From assembly GCA_902798285.1 (NCBI GenBank), contig CADBVZ010000021.1:1-41712 (forward strand): a stretch of 41,712 nucleotides of DNA, given 5' to 3'. Position numbers and translations under genes: made by a program. The stretch comes from an uncultured Prevotella sp. Lineage in GTDB: Bacteria > Bacteroidota > Bacteroidia > Bacteroidales > Bacteroidaceae. Positions 41,494-41,712 of this stretch are shown here, one piece after another (the first letter of the stretch is position 1; every line of letters starts with the position of its first letter). The notes under the pieces are model-generated. The model saw only the letters and a program-made list of their open reading frames with translations, did no database searches and was not told the DNA's origin.

Positions 41494-41712
41494 TTACTTG
41501 AGATGGCTGTTCAACTCGGCCAGCAAGTCTTCTTTGTTCATCGTGAGATGGCCAGTTAGGATGGCACCTATGTATATTCGAATCAGGGGAGAATGATTCA
41601 GACTGTCATCCTTGTATATCGGATAGATGCCATCACGGTATTTGTGTAAATGAGCATCTTTAAAACTTACTATGTCTTCCCATCTGGCAGTGATATACCC
41701 GTCGTATGGCAT
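41494..41712 (-). CDS. unrecognised protein, C-terminal part (partial)
   Basis: The last 72 codons of a reading frame that runs off the window; the Met at the edge may be internal. It contains many aromatic and charged residues (GYITARWEDIVSFKDAHLH, YRDGIYPIYKDD) and a terminal helix (MNKEDLLAELNSHLK). There is no membrane segment or known motif. It is transcribed toward element B and the terminator at 41011-41052. I do not recognise the family. Confidence 0.6.
   Translation of the reverse strand: MPYDGYITARWEDIVSFKDAHLHKYRDGIYPIYKDDSLNHSPLIRIYIGAILTGHLTMNKEDLLAELNSHLK

Noticed and set aside
41199-41501. Plus-strand frame of 100 codons across element B
   Set aside because: It runs through the iteron and TTTCCTC blocks, has no ribosome site or promoter, and its composition looks like translated non-coding DNA.

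Overview
The window looks like chromosome of a Bacteroidales bacterium, most likely Prevotella in the broad sense. Several signs agree. Many genes have the Bacteroidetes promoter form (TTTG, 19-21 nt spacer, TAnnTTTG) and few have Shine-Dalgarno sites. The gene content includes a smalltalk small protein, a lipid-anchored TamA homologue (TamL), PPi-dependent phosphofructokinase, a type IX-secretion-like C-terminal domain, a LruC-domain lipoprotein and a golvesin-domain amidase. Almost all genes are housekeeping; no phage, insertion sequence, CRISPR or defence locus is visible.

Layout. 1-422: tail of an HU-like gene and a 33-residue smalltalk protein, the end of a cassette whose rest lies outside the window. 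429-6254 (minus): rseC-rnfB-rnfC-rnfD-rnfG-rnfE-rnfA, a complete Rnf ion-pumping ferredoxin:NAD+ oxidoreductase. 6427-6867: a conserved acidic protein. 6880-16353 (minus): a small lipoprotein, a GHL10-type glycosidase, metH, smpB, a DMP19 protein, a WalJ-like hydrolase and tamL. 16448-20234 (plus): a SpoU/TrmH RNA methyltransferase, an S8 protease with a sorting-like tail and a small secreted protein. 20235-20721: non-coding repeat region. 20722-23348 (minus): GH25 lysozyme and pfp. 23550-30407 (plus): small protein, acyltransferase, golvesin/amidase protein, small protein, YgiQ radical SAM protein and a PP2C-like protein. 30564-30640: tRNA-Arg(TCT). 30696-31436 (minus): acyl-ACP thioesterase. 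31599-33446 (plus): LruC lipoprotein. 33486-37552 (minus): ilvD-ilvB-ilvN. 37678-40170 (plus): GH2 glycosidase. 40205-40660 (minus): low-molecular-weight tyrosine phosphatase. 40746-40969 (minus): two tiny overlapping reading frames. 41053-41493: a second repeat region. 41494-41712 (minus): the end of an unrecognised gene.

The most unusual content lies between and inside the genes. (i) Degenerate tandem repeats, mostly with an exact 7-bp period (CATTGAA, CAATGAA, TCAATCT/TCAATTT, TTAGAGG/TTAGGGG, CTCTCAC types), fill gene junctions, overlap stop and start codons, occur as opposed pairs, and are carried in frame inside rnfC, metH, the RNA methyltransferase and the GH2 gene. In one lipoprotein the array encodes the hydrophobic core of the signal peptide. 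(ii) Two regions (20324-20482 and 41082-41220) share an origin-like design: opposed arrays of 8-9 bp GCA-rich iterons around an AT-rich palindrome, with a related TTTCCTC-rich block beside them. Their sequences differ while the architecture is kept. These are the best candidates here for undescribed systems.
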